NCBI RefSeq assembly: GCF_028769735.1
Contig: NC_088173.1
Coordinates: 63,086,421 to 63,150,420, forward strand
Direction: 5' to 3'
DNA: 64,000 nucleotides
Source of the DNA: Zonotrichia leucophrys gambelii
Lineage: Eukaryota; Chordata; Aves; Passeriformes; Passerellidae
Positions 48,473-59,290 of the stretch are shown here, in pieces; positions within the stretch are counted from its first letter, which is position 1, and every line of letters begins with the position of its first letter. The position numbers were made by a program, and so were the translations under genes. The notes beneath the pieces are model-generated. The model was given only the letters and a program-made list of their open reading frames with translations. It was not told the origin of the DNA and searched no databases.

Positions 48473-49414
48473 ACTAATTATCTCAGGTCTAAAGTGAAGT
48501 AAACAAGGAAGAGGGAGAGGAGTGCATGCATAAGGAAAGCTAAACCCAGCAGCTGTCCTGAAAATCAGCTCCTTCCATTGAGGGAGGTTACAGCTCAGAG
48601 GCTCATTTGCCAAGGCCGGGTTTGCACACACTTCCCCACAACAGAGGGGAAGGAGAGTTTTTGGGGGTTGATGGCGAAGCCAGAGGGGGTGAACACCCAG
48701 CACTGGAGGCTACAAGTCAGATAAAGGACACGCCCTGAGAGAGCCCTCCCTTATACAAACTGGCTCAGTTGTAAAACCAGGCCCCTCTCCCGAGAAGGTC
48801 ATTCCCACAGGACATTCACATGAGGAGGAGCCTTCCCTTACACAAACTGGCTCAGGTGCAAAACCAGGCCCCTCTCCCGAGAAGGTCATTCCCACAGGAC
48901 ATTCACATGACAGGCATCTGTCATGTCTGAGGAGTCATAAACCATCAAAGACCTCCAAAGCATGCCCCAGACTCCTTTCTGAGGCCTCCCACCAGAGGAC
49001 TGCATGTGATCCACAGGTGCTGCAACAGATCCAGAATCTGTAGAACTTCCCCCATCTCCGCACAGGAGGTGCTTGGGCATTCCCATTTCTGATCATATAC
49101 TAACCCATTGAACTCTGTGTTTCATGGGACCCTCACCACCCCTCACCACTGAGAGGACCAGAAGACCAACAGGGTGCAGCTGGACCCACAGGAGTGGTAT
49201 CTTTCTACTTTATCTGTCTATCACTCTTTGTCTGTTCTTCCCTTCCTATTTCTTTTTCTCTCTCTCTGCTCCCCTTCTCCTTTTCCTATTTCTTTCTCTC
49301 TCTCTCTCTCTACCTGACATTTATACCTAAAATCTGCACTGTTGACTTCAACCTATGGTCTCATTTGCACCTTAATTTGGGCAGAGGCGTCTCTCTAATA
49401 ATTGGATCTTAACA
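48473..49414 (+). mobile_element. LTR-like block adjoining CR1
   Basis: A GC-rich block of about 940 bp ending GGATCTTAACA at 49414. The last 285 bp (49129-49414) align with the reverse complement of 58610-58880: both contain a GGGACC...CACCACTGAG start, a TCTTTCTACTTTA-like pyrimidine tract rich in CT, then AAAATCTGCAC, a GGTCT...TTTGCAC segment and a GCAGAGGC...CTCTC...TAATTG end finishing in ACA. Two independent copies stopping at the same place define the 3' end of an LTR, and its CA end fits. The 5' boundary and target duplication were not found, so 48473 is only where CR1 stops. The 5' part may include a second LTR fragment in the opposite direction, since the complement of CCCCACAACA near 48635 would make a plausible TG start. 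No retroviral gene is visible. Confidence 0.6.
48741..48910. repeat. 87-bp tandem duplication inside LTR-like block
   Basis: The segment starting GAGCCCTCCCTTA at 48741 recurs from 48828 with offset 87. About 83 of the 87 bases match nearly perfectly, through GACATTCACATGA at 48910. The duplicate open frames that overlap it simply repeat the same peptide. Confidence 0.95.
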
Positions 49415-52400
49415 TAAGACTGCCTTGTACTGTGGCTCAACAAATTAGAAATACTATGTGGATTTGAGTACAGATTTTGCTTGCTGCCTTTGCTTCACTG
49501 AATTAAATGAAGGAAATGGAAAAATATGATTCTGTGGTTACTTGTTGTGGGTTTCCTATCTTGCTTGTTGTTCAAGAGGTCTCCTTTGCTATATCTTAAC
49601 CCTATTGTCCATTTACCTAGACCTTGTTAAAGACAAGGGTTTGTTAATTTCAATTTTCTTTCCCTGTGAGGTAGCGTCTTAACAAAGAAAAGGAGTAAGT
49701 CCCCATTTTTGGGACCATTACTAGATTCCTCAAAATCTAGTAAATTAAGAGTAAGACGGAGGGTACAGAGGGTGTAGGTATATAATGTGAAGGTTATAAA
49801 CCCTCCCATTTTATCAACCTGATAAGCTACCAATCAAAATACTATGGATATTTGCTTTGAACTCTTTTGAGCTGATTTCTCTCAAAAATTATCAATTTAG
49901 TCAAGCCAACCATTACTTGAGTAATTCAAATATTTAAAAACAAAATTAAAATAGGTTTTCCTGTATCAATTTTATGTATATACACACACTCACATTGACT
50001 GCTATATTGGCCCTGGTACTAAACTTTCTGTACATGAATGATAGACACAAATGTAGGAAGAGCTGTTGCACCAGCAACTCGAGGGCAAAAATGTTTTTTT
50101 TAATGGACAGATGACCTGCATTTTAGCTTCCACAGTCACTTTCCATATTTAATGAACTGATCAATTGTGTGTGCACTGTAAAATTCTGTGTTCAGACCAC
50201 TGATCTACATTACTCTAAAACATTACAAACTTTGGAAATTATAATTGAAAGATTCAGATGCTCTGTGTTGCCAGTATTAAGCATTTAAGATAGGAAGATT
50301 TCATATTAATTATATTATCTAAATCAGGTGAGATTTTTTTAACATTAAGTGTTTATGAAGACAGATTTTTAGCATGAAATTCAAGACTGATTTCTAGTGC
50401 CTAAGATTTAAACAGAGAAAGGCATTTGTAACAAAAAACCAGCTCTGTATTTTGTTTCTTTCATTAAAAAATAATACGTATAGATAAGATACTATAGAAC
50501 TGAACCTGTAGTAGACACCTGTTTGCAAAGCTACAAACCAGAACACTACCTGCAAAAATAATTTTCTCTTTGGTTTTCAAGCAAGTAGAAATAACATTTT
50601 CATAAATCATAATCAGATCACTACTGGAATAAAAGGTATAATGTTCACCCAGATTACTATTTCTCGGAATGTGGGAAAAGTGGAAAGTGGAGCTAAATAT
50701 GCTGAAGTTTTTTCATACTTAAACATATAATCTTTAAAAATTTTAGGTATGTAATCCTGAGGAAATGCTGCAGACTGTTAGCACAGGCTAATAACAAAGA
50801 ATCTTTATATTGCCTCCTTAGATCACTAGACTGTTTCTAACAACAGTTTGCAGCTGATGACTGGATGTGCAGGGGAATTTTTTACTGATTTCTGAATCAG
50901 TCAAAAGCAAATTATGATTGATGATTTTTCCCTACCTCTCATTCTTTTGAGTACTTGTTGATTTTTATACTCTCTTTTCTCACTTTTTTATCCCTTTACT
51001 AAACTCTTTTATAATAATTTTACATTTCTGGCTCACATTCCCATACAATGTTTCCATAAAATATGTCTTTAAACCATATATTTTATTCTTGTTGCATGAA
51101 ATCACAGCACTGAAACCAACGAAGTAATTCTAGATGTATGCTGATATATCTGTTTTCAGTCTTGTTTTCCTTAAACCACCATCACAGTAAGAAACATCTA
51201 TTTTAGGAAATCCTTTAGAATGGCAAAATTTATCATTAATAGAAATGGAGTGAGCTCTTTTCCCAAAAGAGGTACTTGTGAGATCAAACACACACTAGTA
51301 AGGCAGTGTTAAGAAACTGCATTGCGGCTGTCTCTGTCAGTCTGTTATCTACATAAGAAATGACTTTACTTACTTCAGCCAACAATTCAGATCTTGTTAT
51401 GAAGAAGCGTTTGGTGCTTTTTTTAGATCATGTTTTGGAAAAGGAAAGAATAAAGAATCCTCTCATTTCTTAGTGATTTGGATTTTAAATGAATACAGCC
51501 AAATGTGTCAACTTAATTCTGTAATCTTTCAACTACTGTAGACAACAGATGGTAGATGGAACATGAATGGGAAAATTTTGATGACATTGTAAATCCTTTC
51601 AAGTTTGTAAATTTTTAAAATTAGTTATTAGGACAAATATTTCTGGGCACAGCTTCATGTTTTAATAATCATCAAGACCTGATATTATAATGTCCAAGTT
51701 TCAAGATCTACAACAAAACCTGGTCTAAAATCAGGGTTTTTTTTAAAAATAATCTTGAAGAGACCTATTGCTGCTAAGTGACTAGCAAAGTATTTTTCAT
51801 TTATATTGGATCATTTATCTTATCTTTCTTGTTTCTTCATATAAGACCACTTTTATGCACATTATGCATAAGGGTACATTAATTACACTGAAATGTAACA
51901 CAAAATAATTCAGTGTGTTTGAAGTCAAAAGGGAGGAGATGTTTTTGAAAATATATTAAAAAAAGAATATGATATCTTTTGATGACAGATTTTCCATTGT
52001 GGTTTGGTTTTTTTTTTTATTTTTCCATTTATTTAACATATCCCCATGAGAAACAGGAAAACTACTTAAAAAAATTAAACCAGGAAAGATAAGAGATTTT
52101 AATCTGATTTTAGATGCTAATGATCTCAGTCCTATCTAGCTCATAATGGTAATAGGGCTCTTTTTCTAACAAATTGAGGTGAAATGATAAATTCATGTTG
52201 TGTGGAGAATGCAAATAGCATTATTTACATGGTAAAATTATACTAAAGAAATTACTGTATTTGCATTATATATTTGTATATGGTTAATGAAACAAATTTT
52301 AAAAAGTGTATTAACATAGCATTTCTGCACTACTTGCTTTTTACATAATTTTCAGATATACATACATCTATCTTAAGATGTTCCCTCTGTTGATGAAAAT

Positions 52401-54059
52401 TTATTCTAACACTATGACTGAAAAGAACTACCACAACTGTGGGATGTTATTTAATGTTGGCAAAGGAAGATCTGACAGCTTGGGCAAAATGCAAATGGCT
52501 GAGAAGTTTGAGATAGAAATGAGTGTAAACAGATGGTTTGGAGTGAGCTGAAGTATTGTTGACTTTCTATTTTGGGATAATGAAACAGCTCCTATTTAAG
52601 AATATTTTTACATGGAAAGAAGCAAAAAATACTAACTTTAAGAAGCCTTCACTATTCAGGATCAAGGAAGCTGAATGAACCTTTTCATAATTCTTACTTG
52701 GAATGAGTGGCTAAGATCCTGCAGCTGGCCATGAAAGCTGAGTGCATCTGTATAAAGCACTGCTGGGTTCCATAGAGACCAGGAGAAAAGGTACTGGAAG
52801 AGAACAGTCAAATTCACCTCATCTTCTCTACTACTGCCCTTAAACACATTAGCATTAAGTGGTTTCACTAAACACTCACTTGAACTTTCTTGGACTTTCT
52901 TGGTATTTCTAGCAAATTCTACAAAATTTATTTTGCATAAGCATTCATACACTTTCTGAAAATTCCTTCCAGTAAAACACAATTTTACAGAGCATGCTAC
53001 ATATCAAAAAAGTTTCTATATAAGATTATAATATTTAGTTAAAATTGCATACAATAGAATATTGCTATGGTGATGTTCCAATTTTGTGTAATTTTGTAGA
53101 AAATTGCTTAACATGCATATACAGTCCATTCCCCACAAATTATAATCAATTCAGCAACCCGTTTCTTTCACGAGCTTGAATATACAGACCAATCTGAAAC
53201 ATAATAGCCTTTCATTACTTTATTGTAACGTAGTGATGTTTCATAGAATAAGGGGGATTTCTTTGTGTTTTTCCCCTCCGAGTCATAGACTTGTAAATAA
53301 AATCTAGGGAAATAAAACGTTGACTGGTGATGGGTGTCTAAAATGTAAGCTAATAAAAATAATGCCACTGATCCTTAACTATAAAGAGATAGAGAAGAAA
53401 AAAAATCAACATGTGATTATACATAGGCCAACAATAAGTTTAATCAAAATGTAGCTACACAGTTGAATACATCTAAATTGCATAAAATTACTTTTAGTTT
53501 ACTTAAGGGGTAATTACAACTCCTCTGTTCTAAAGAAAATCAGTTTACAAAAACCCTAAGTACTATCTAGATCTATTTTAAATGTCAAAGCTTAGCATGA
53601 GAGTTAAATTCACTTCATGGGTATTTTGATGTGACATTAACGTGTGATATGAAATTATAATATTTTTTCTCTTTTTTACAAGACTTCTCAAGACTTGTTG
53701 AAAACTTTGAATAGCTATTGCTTATTTCTGACCTGATTAAGTGGAGAGAATATCAGGAGAAATTCAAGTGATAATATCTTAGTGATTTTTGGAAATTGTA
53801 TTCCACTACTTTTATGGAGGACTTAACTCATTAATGTCATAATGGAATACATATTTCCATGGAAAGACACTGATATATTTTGTGTTGTAAATATATTCAT
53901 CTGAATATGCCCTGAATGTCTAAATTATAGTATAGGAAAAGAATAGTAAGAATAGTAGAAAAATGTAAACTGCAGTCACACAAACTATCAATTCTCTTTC
54001 AAAGCTAACACAAGGACTGGAACAGGAAAAATAACACATACAATGTAGGAATTCAAGAA
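49415..54059. other. AT-rich unique DNA, no gene recognised
   Basis: No gene or mobile element is recognised in about 4.6 kb. The longest frame (minus strand, 52662-52982, 106 codons) has no motif I know. Confidence 0.55.
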
Positions 54060-54065
54060 CCTCTT
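54060..54065. repeat. target-site duplication CCTCTT, left
   Basis: CCTCTT just before the LTR, matching CCTATT at 54455-54460 with one mismatch. A 6-bp duplication is the ERVK-type length. Confidence 0.75.
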
Positions 54066-54454
54066 TGTGATGGTGTTCACAGGGGTTTTCAGGTGAGGGA
54101 AGAGACGAGAATGTTGACTCCATGTTCAGAAGGCTTGACTTATTATTTTATGATATACATTACACTAAAACTATACTAAAAGAATGGAAGGAAAAGTTTC
54201 ATCTCAGAAGGCTGGCTAAGCTAAGAATAGAAAGGAATGAATAATAAAGGTTTGTGTCTCGGACAGAGAGTCCAAGCTAACTGGGCTGTGATTGGCCATT
54301 AATTACAAACATCCAACGTGGGCCAATCACAGATGCACCTGTTGCATTCCACTGCAGCAGATAATCAATGTTTACATTTTGTTCCTGAAACCTCTCAGCT
54401 TCTCAGGAAGAAAAATCCTAAGAAAGGATTTTTAATGAGAAGATATCTACGACA
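54066..54454 (-). mobile_element. ERVK-type solo LTR, 389 bp
   Basis: A compact solo LTR bounded by TG and CA, with 6-bp target duplications differing at one base. On the minus strand it begins TGTCGTAGATATCTTCTC, continues through CTGAGAAGCTGAGAGG, a CCAAT-box-like pair (GTGATTGGCC and GGCCAATCAC), GGACTCTCTGTCCGAGAC, and ends with CCTGTGAACACCATCACA. I recall this LTR as abundant in songbird genomes, and its reading order there puts the sense strand as minus. A degenerate polyadenylation signal (ATAAAATAATAAG on the minus strand) precedes the last 80 bases. No proviral genes remain. The single mismatch between duplications suggests moderate age. Confidence 0.88.
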
Positions 54455-54460
54455 CCTATT
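54455..54460. repeat. target-site duplication CCTATT, right
   Basis: CCTATT directly after the LTR's terminal CA. It pairs with CCTCTT at 54060-54065, five of six bases identical. Confidence 0.75.
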
Positions 54461-57400
54461 GGTTTCACAGCTTCTTGATATCTAGGTTTTTGGGTTTGGT
54501 AATCTGATTATACTTTTCTATGAAATAATCAGGAAACAGTCCCACAAAGACTGATTTTAAGAAAGGCAAAATGGTCTTGTTTAGAATTACTGATACTTTC
54601 ACGAAAACAACAGGTTTCTAATGAACTTAAACATTATGAATACTAATAATAAAGAACAATTCAAACACAGTCTTCATTTTCAGTTTTCCCACTTTTAATT
54701 CAACAGGAAGTATAAAAATCAATGTCACTAAACTATGAAATTAATTTGCTTAAAATTTTTTCTAGTCCATAGAATGGCAAGTTTGGGAAGGTCATTGTAA
54801 GCATGTAGTTAGAATAGCTTAGCAGATTTTGAGAGAGACATTTCTAAACTCCACCCAAGGTAAAATGATACAATCATGTTCATGTTCTAAACATAACTTC
54901 ATATAGAAATTAATTTGAATAATTATTTCCATTATAACATTATTTCTCTGAACTTTCTCATATTTAAAATTTTTGGTACTCTGTATATACACTGAAATAT
55001 GTATGTAAGGAATAATGATAAGGAATCATTAAAAATATTTTCTGTTCAGTCTTTTCAGTGAAGGGATGAAGTTTGAGAGAAGGCAACAGAAAATAAATTA
55101 TCAGGATACCAGACATCAGCAAAAAAAAGGTTCTAAGTTTATGTTTTGTTTAGATTCTTCAGCAAATTATATGACATTGCTAGAATGGTATATGTTTCTC
55201 AGTTAGAGAAGCAAAGCAGCAGATTTCATTGAATTAGCCATTTTGTTTAGTAACAAATGTTGGAGCTTAGATTTTCCATATAGAAACAACAATTTCATAC
55301 TCACTGTTACTCACAGACAGTTACCTCTGTAATTCGAAGGTGCACTGTAAATTCTAAAACCCAGGAATTTGTGAGTCAAAATAAAAAGAATGCCTAGGAA
55401 AGCATTAAATTCAGATCAGTGCTGTCTATATTTTTAATTTTTCTTTCATATTTTTGTTAGTGTACTAAGCATATTTGTGTGCAAGTATTATTTCTCTTTC
55501 TAGTTAATCTTCATGCATGGCTTATTTCCCCTTAAGTTGTAAACCTTAATACAAAAGTTATAATCTTTTTACAAAAGTTTATGAATCTTTTGTAATATCA
55601 CAAATCGTTGCCATGGGAATGTTGTAAGTTGTATGTTTGTAGCCACAAAATACAAAGTATTATGAGACAAGACAGTCTTGTAGACTATATATCACTTCAT
55701 TAATTTAGTAGCTGTTTTTCTATTTTGCATGTACTAATATATGTTTTCTCATTTCCCACTATTTTCTTGTGTGTTTTGTTGTGTTAATTATCCATTTGCT
55801 CTTAAGGAATTTGGATGGGTTTTGGTGGGATTTTAGTCCATCTACGTTCGACAATGAACTTGCAAAATAATTTTTAACAACAGCTAGTAAAACATTCTGA
55901 AATAAATGGCCAGGATATGTATATCGGCAGATGGTCAGACAATAATTGTAGTTGCCCTTCTTTTAATATGGCAAGTTTGAAATTGGCTCTAAAATCAGTA
56001 AATCCAGAAAAAAATTGGTATTTGTTGGTAAAAATATGCAAAAAGATTGTGTTTTTCTGGTCAAGGTCTGTATCAGAAAAGGACCCTTATTACACCAGGC
56101 AGAAACTCTACCAGCCTGTAAACATATGGAGGCTTTCGAAAGATCTAATGGGGGAAGTAAAGAGAAAGTGGCAAAAGATGATAAAAGCATATTGTTTTGA
56201 GAGCTAAATGCTATACTTGAATGTTATATGTTGGCATTTAAAACTGTAGCTGTGAAATGTAAATCATGATTCCCTCCTCCTTTAAAACTATTCATTTGCT
56301 CGGGTACAGAATATTCAGGGAAAGGAACCTGAGTCTCCATTTCACTTAATCCTCTCTATACTGGAAGCAAATCTCCATGTGGAGGATGAAAGCAAACATT
56401 ATAGCAATTAGCCATTTTGCTATCACATTTATTTTATCTTTAGGAACTTTATTTCTTAAGGAACAGCAATGGATTCTCTCTTGTAGTAATGAGTGTGGTA
56501 TGAATCTGTGAGGGTGGCCATGAAGACTTTGTGCCTGTAGTGATCCCTGTGCTCTTTGGTATCTTGAATGGATTCTGAAGGATTACACAGATGACATCAA
56601 GAAATTTCTAGAAAACAAAAGTCAAATGTATCTTCAAAATGATCAAGATATAGTAATTGCATGTCCTATTACAGACACGGTCTCTCAGCACCTGGGCTGA
56701 CAGAGGGCTATGAGTAACCTGAAAATATGATTCTAGAGCAGCTCAGTAGTGATAAGAGCTGAATGTAGACACTCAGGAACAAAAAAAGAGGAGGTGTCAG
56801 ATCATGTTGAAAAAATATTTCTAATGGTATTTTCTTTTTAATCTCTGAAGATCTTTTTCCAATTTAATTTGAAATTTATATGCCTTCTAAATATATCTAG
56901 ACACATATAGTTAAAATTTTTGTGAAGTAACAATGTCTGACATTTTCAAATAATGGTTTTAACTATTAAATAATATGTTGATAAATAAGTGCATCATGTT
57001 ATGTAAAACATTTGCGTGGAATGATTCATATTATGTAGAAGAACTGCAGGCAAAATGGAATAAATTTGCATCTGAAGTTTTGCCAGTGCTACTACGTAGG
57101 AAGAAATGAGCACAATAGAAAAGTAAGGCAAAGAAGCCAGGGTTTCAAACACTAAAAATAAAATCTTCTGATTATGAACAGCTTTATTAGTGGCTACATC
57201 TTCTAGTGAATTGAAAAATTATCCTGAGCTATTAACATATTTTGGGGGCGTTAAATTAGACTTTTCCAAAAGATCTAATTGTACAACACATAGAAATAAA
57301 TTCATGAAAGCACTATCACCTGCATTATTCAAGTTACAGATATGATTGTTTATGGTTTTATAGTCTCTGAATCTACAATAAATAAAAAGACTTTTTAGAA

Positions 57401-58609
57401 TAACTTGCAGTGATGATTGTTGTTCTGATATTACCTTAAACACCCTAATTAGAAAGGAGATCTATGCACACACACAAACATAAATGTCTATAAACACTCT
57501 TGTTGGACACCTTGGGTACACAAAATCCAAGTGATTTTATAAATGTATATATAGAAAAACAACCTTACATCTCACACCTTGACAGAGACAGCCCAAAATA
57601 TTGACTTTCTCCCTCAGCTACTTTTTTCAAGTGAAAAGCAGACTGGAGGAAATATGCAAACAACAACAATCTCAGTGGGGAAAGGGAGGTCACTGTCAAT
57701 CCATTATAGTTTACAAGTGTAGAGAAAATATTTACAGGAAGTAATTTTGTCTTTACCAAGATGACTTTGCCAATCAGATCTCGCCCTTGGATAGCTGAAA
57801 GCAATGGGGTCTCTTTTTGCAGATGGCTGAGCATTTGCAGGAGATTGTCATAAAAGCAAACTTTTAAAGTATTGCTTCTTATAAGGCATACTTGGGAAAT
57901 GTCAGGTCAATGTGTTGACAGCCATGACCAAACTCACTGTGGACTGCCCCTCACCACTGGTGCAGTGCCTTTCTCTGGCCATGTCCCAGTCTGGACCCAG
58001 GCTTCTTGATGCAAGCAGGAATTTAAGTCCATCAAGTGATAACAGTTACTGCAGAATCTCATTCATACCATTATGTACGGTTTCAGTGTCAAAATAACCT
58101 TCTTTAATGAAGTTATTTCTCAACAGCCTAACTCAACAAAATCTTTTCAGAAACATGACAGTTTACTTGTCACATTTAAGTCATAGGTTTTCAGAAATAA
58201 ATGGTTATTTCCATGTTATTAAGTTTAATATGATTTTTATTTTACCTTATTATATTTTAAATTTTAAAAATAAATTTCATCAAGAAAAAATACTACTGTG
58301 GAAATGACATTTAAAATGAAAAATGCATAGTAAGTTGAAAGACATTTATCAGAAGAAAGACACTGTGTCTTGCATTATTTAATTCTCAGGTTTATAGTCA
58401 GAAGACAAGTGATACAGACAAGGAGAAAAAGTATAAGATGCAATTGTAATTTCTGTACAGTGGCAATGAAAGGCCTGTGGTAGAACAGAAAATACAACAT
58501 TATGTAGCAGTGGGGAGCTTCCTTCCACTTGGAGAATGAAAGAGCCAGAGAAAAGAAGCTTGGGGAAAGGGCTAGAAAAGCAGTTCACTCACTTTTCCTG
58601 TTATCCAAT
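54461..58609. other. AT-rich unique DNA, no gene recognised
   Basis: No gene or mobile element is recognised. Frames up to 96 codons occur (plus strand 55917-56207) without a known motif. The part at 57900-58060 is less AT-rich but has no identifiable content. Confidence 0.55.
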
Positions 58610-59290
58610 TGTGAAGATACAATTACTGAGAGATGCCTCTGCCTGAATTGGAGTGCAAACAAGACCATATGCCCAAGTCCATCGTGCAGATTTTATTTAA
58701 CAGTAAATGTGAAGCAGACAGAGATAGAAATAGATAGGAAAAAGAGAGGAGGAAGAAGAGGGAGACATTGAGAGAGACAGGTAAAGCAGAAAGATATCCC
58801 TACCCATGGATCCAGATGACATCCCTTTAGTCCTCTTTATCCTGGGCTCCTCAGTGGTGTGGGTCCCAAAGTCATTCAAAACTTTTAACTATCTATACAT
58901 TTGTACTCCCATTCTAGTATTTGTCTCCTTCTAAGTCTGTGAGTTATGGTGACCCCTGGCAGACCCAGTCAGAGCTTTCTCAGCACAGGTGCTGAGAGGG
59001 CTTTCCTTGTGGATTCCTTGCAGTGATACACTATTCTCCCCTGGTCCTGCTTACCTCTCCTTAGGCCTTACATATTGGGACAATGGTACCACCTTTATCA
59101 TATCTCAAGTTCCCATCAGGTGGCTTAATTTACAGCCCAAATTCCAGGAATCCACAGAGGCATATTCAAGGGGTTCGGTGGTCACACATAAGCAGTTTCT
59201 TCTCTACACAGTTTGCTGCAGTGGGCAAAGTCCTTCAGTGGGTCTTAGCAGTGTTTGAGACAACTGAGATCTTTGTCTCCTACACAAGCA
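58610..59290 (-). mobile_element. LTR relative of the 49129-49414 element, inverted
   Basis: A GC-richer block whose low-coordinate end (TGTGAAGATACAATTACTG at 58610) is the reverse complement of an LTR 3' end finishing in CTTCACA. The first 260 bp (58610-58870) align with the 3' part of the block at 48473-49414, including the purine tract GAGAGGAGGAAGAAGAGGG, which mirrors the CT-rich tract there. The remainder up to about 59290 does not obviously match that copy and may be a different subfamily's 5' part. I did not find a convincing target duplication, so the upper boundary is set by the drop in GC. Frames inside (about 60-90 codons) are not genes. Confidence 0.6.

Noticed and set aside
52662..52982. 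106-codon minus-strand frame
   Set aside because: No recognisable domain and no supporting context. Treated as a chance frame.
55917..56207. 96-codon plus-strand frame with a basic C-terminal half
   Set aside because: Codon pattern and neighbours give no support, and opposing minus-strand and shifted frames overlap it.
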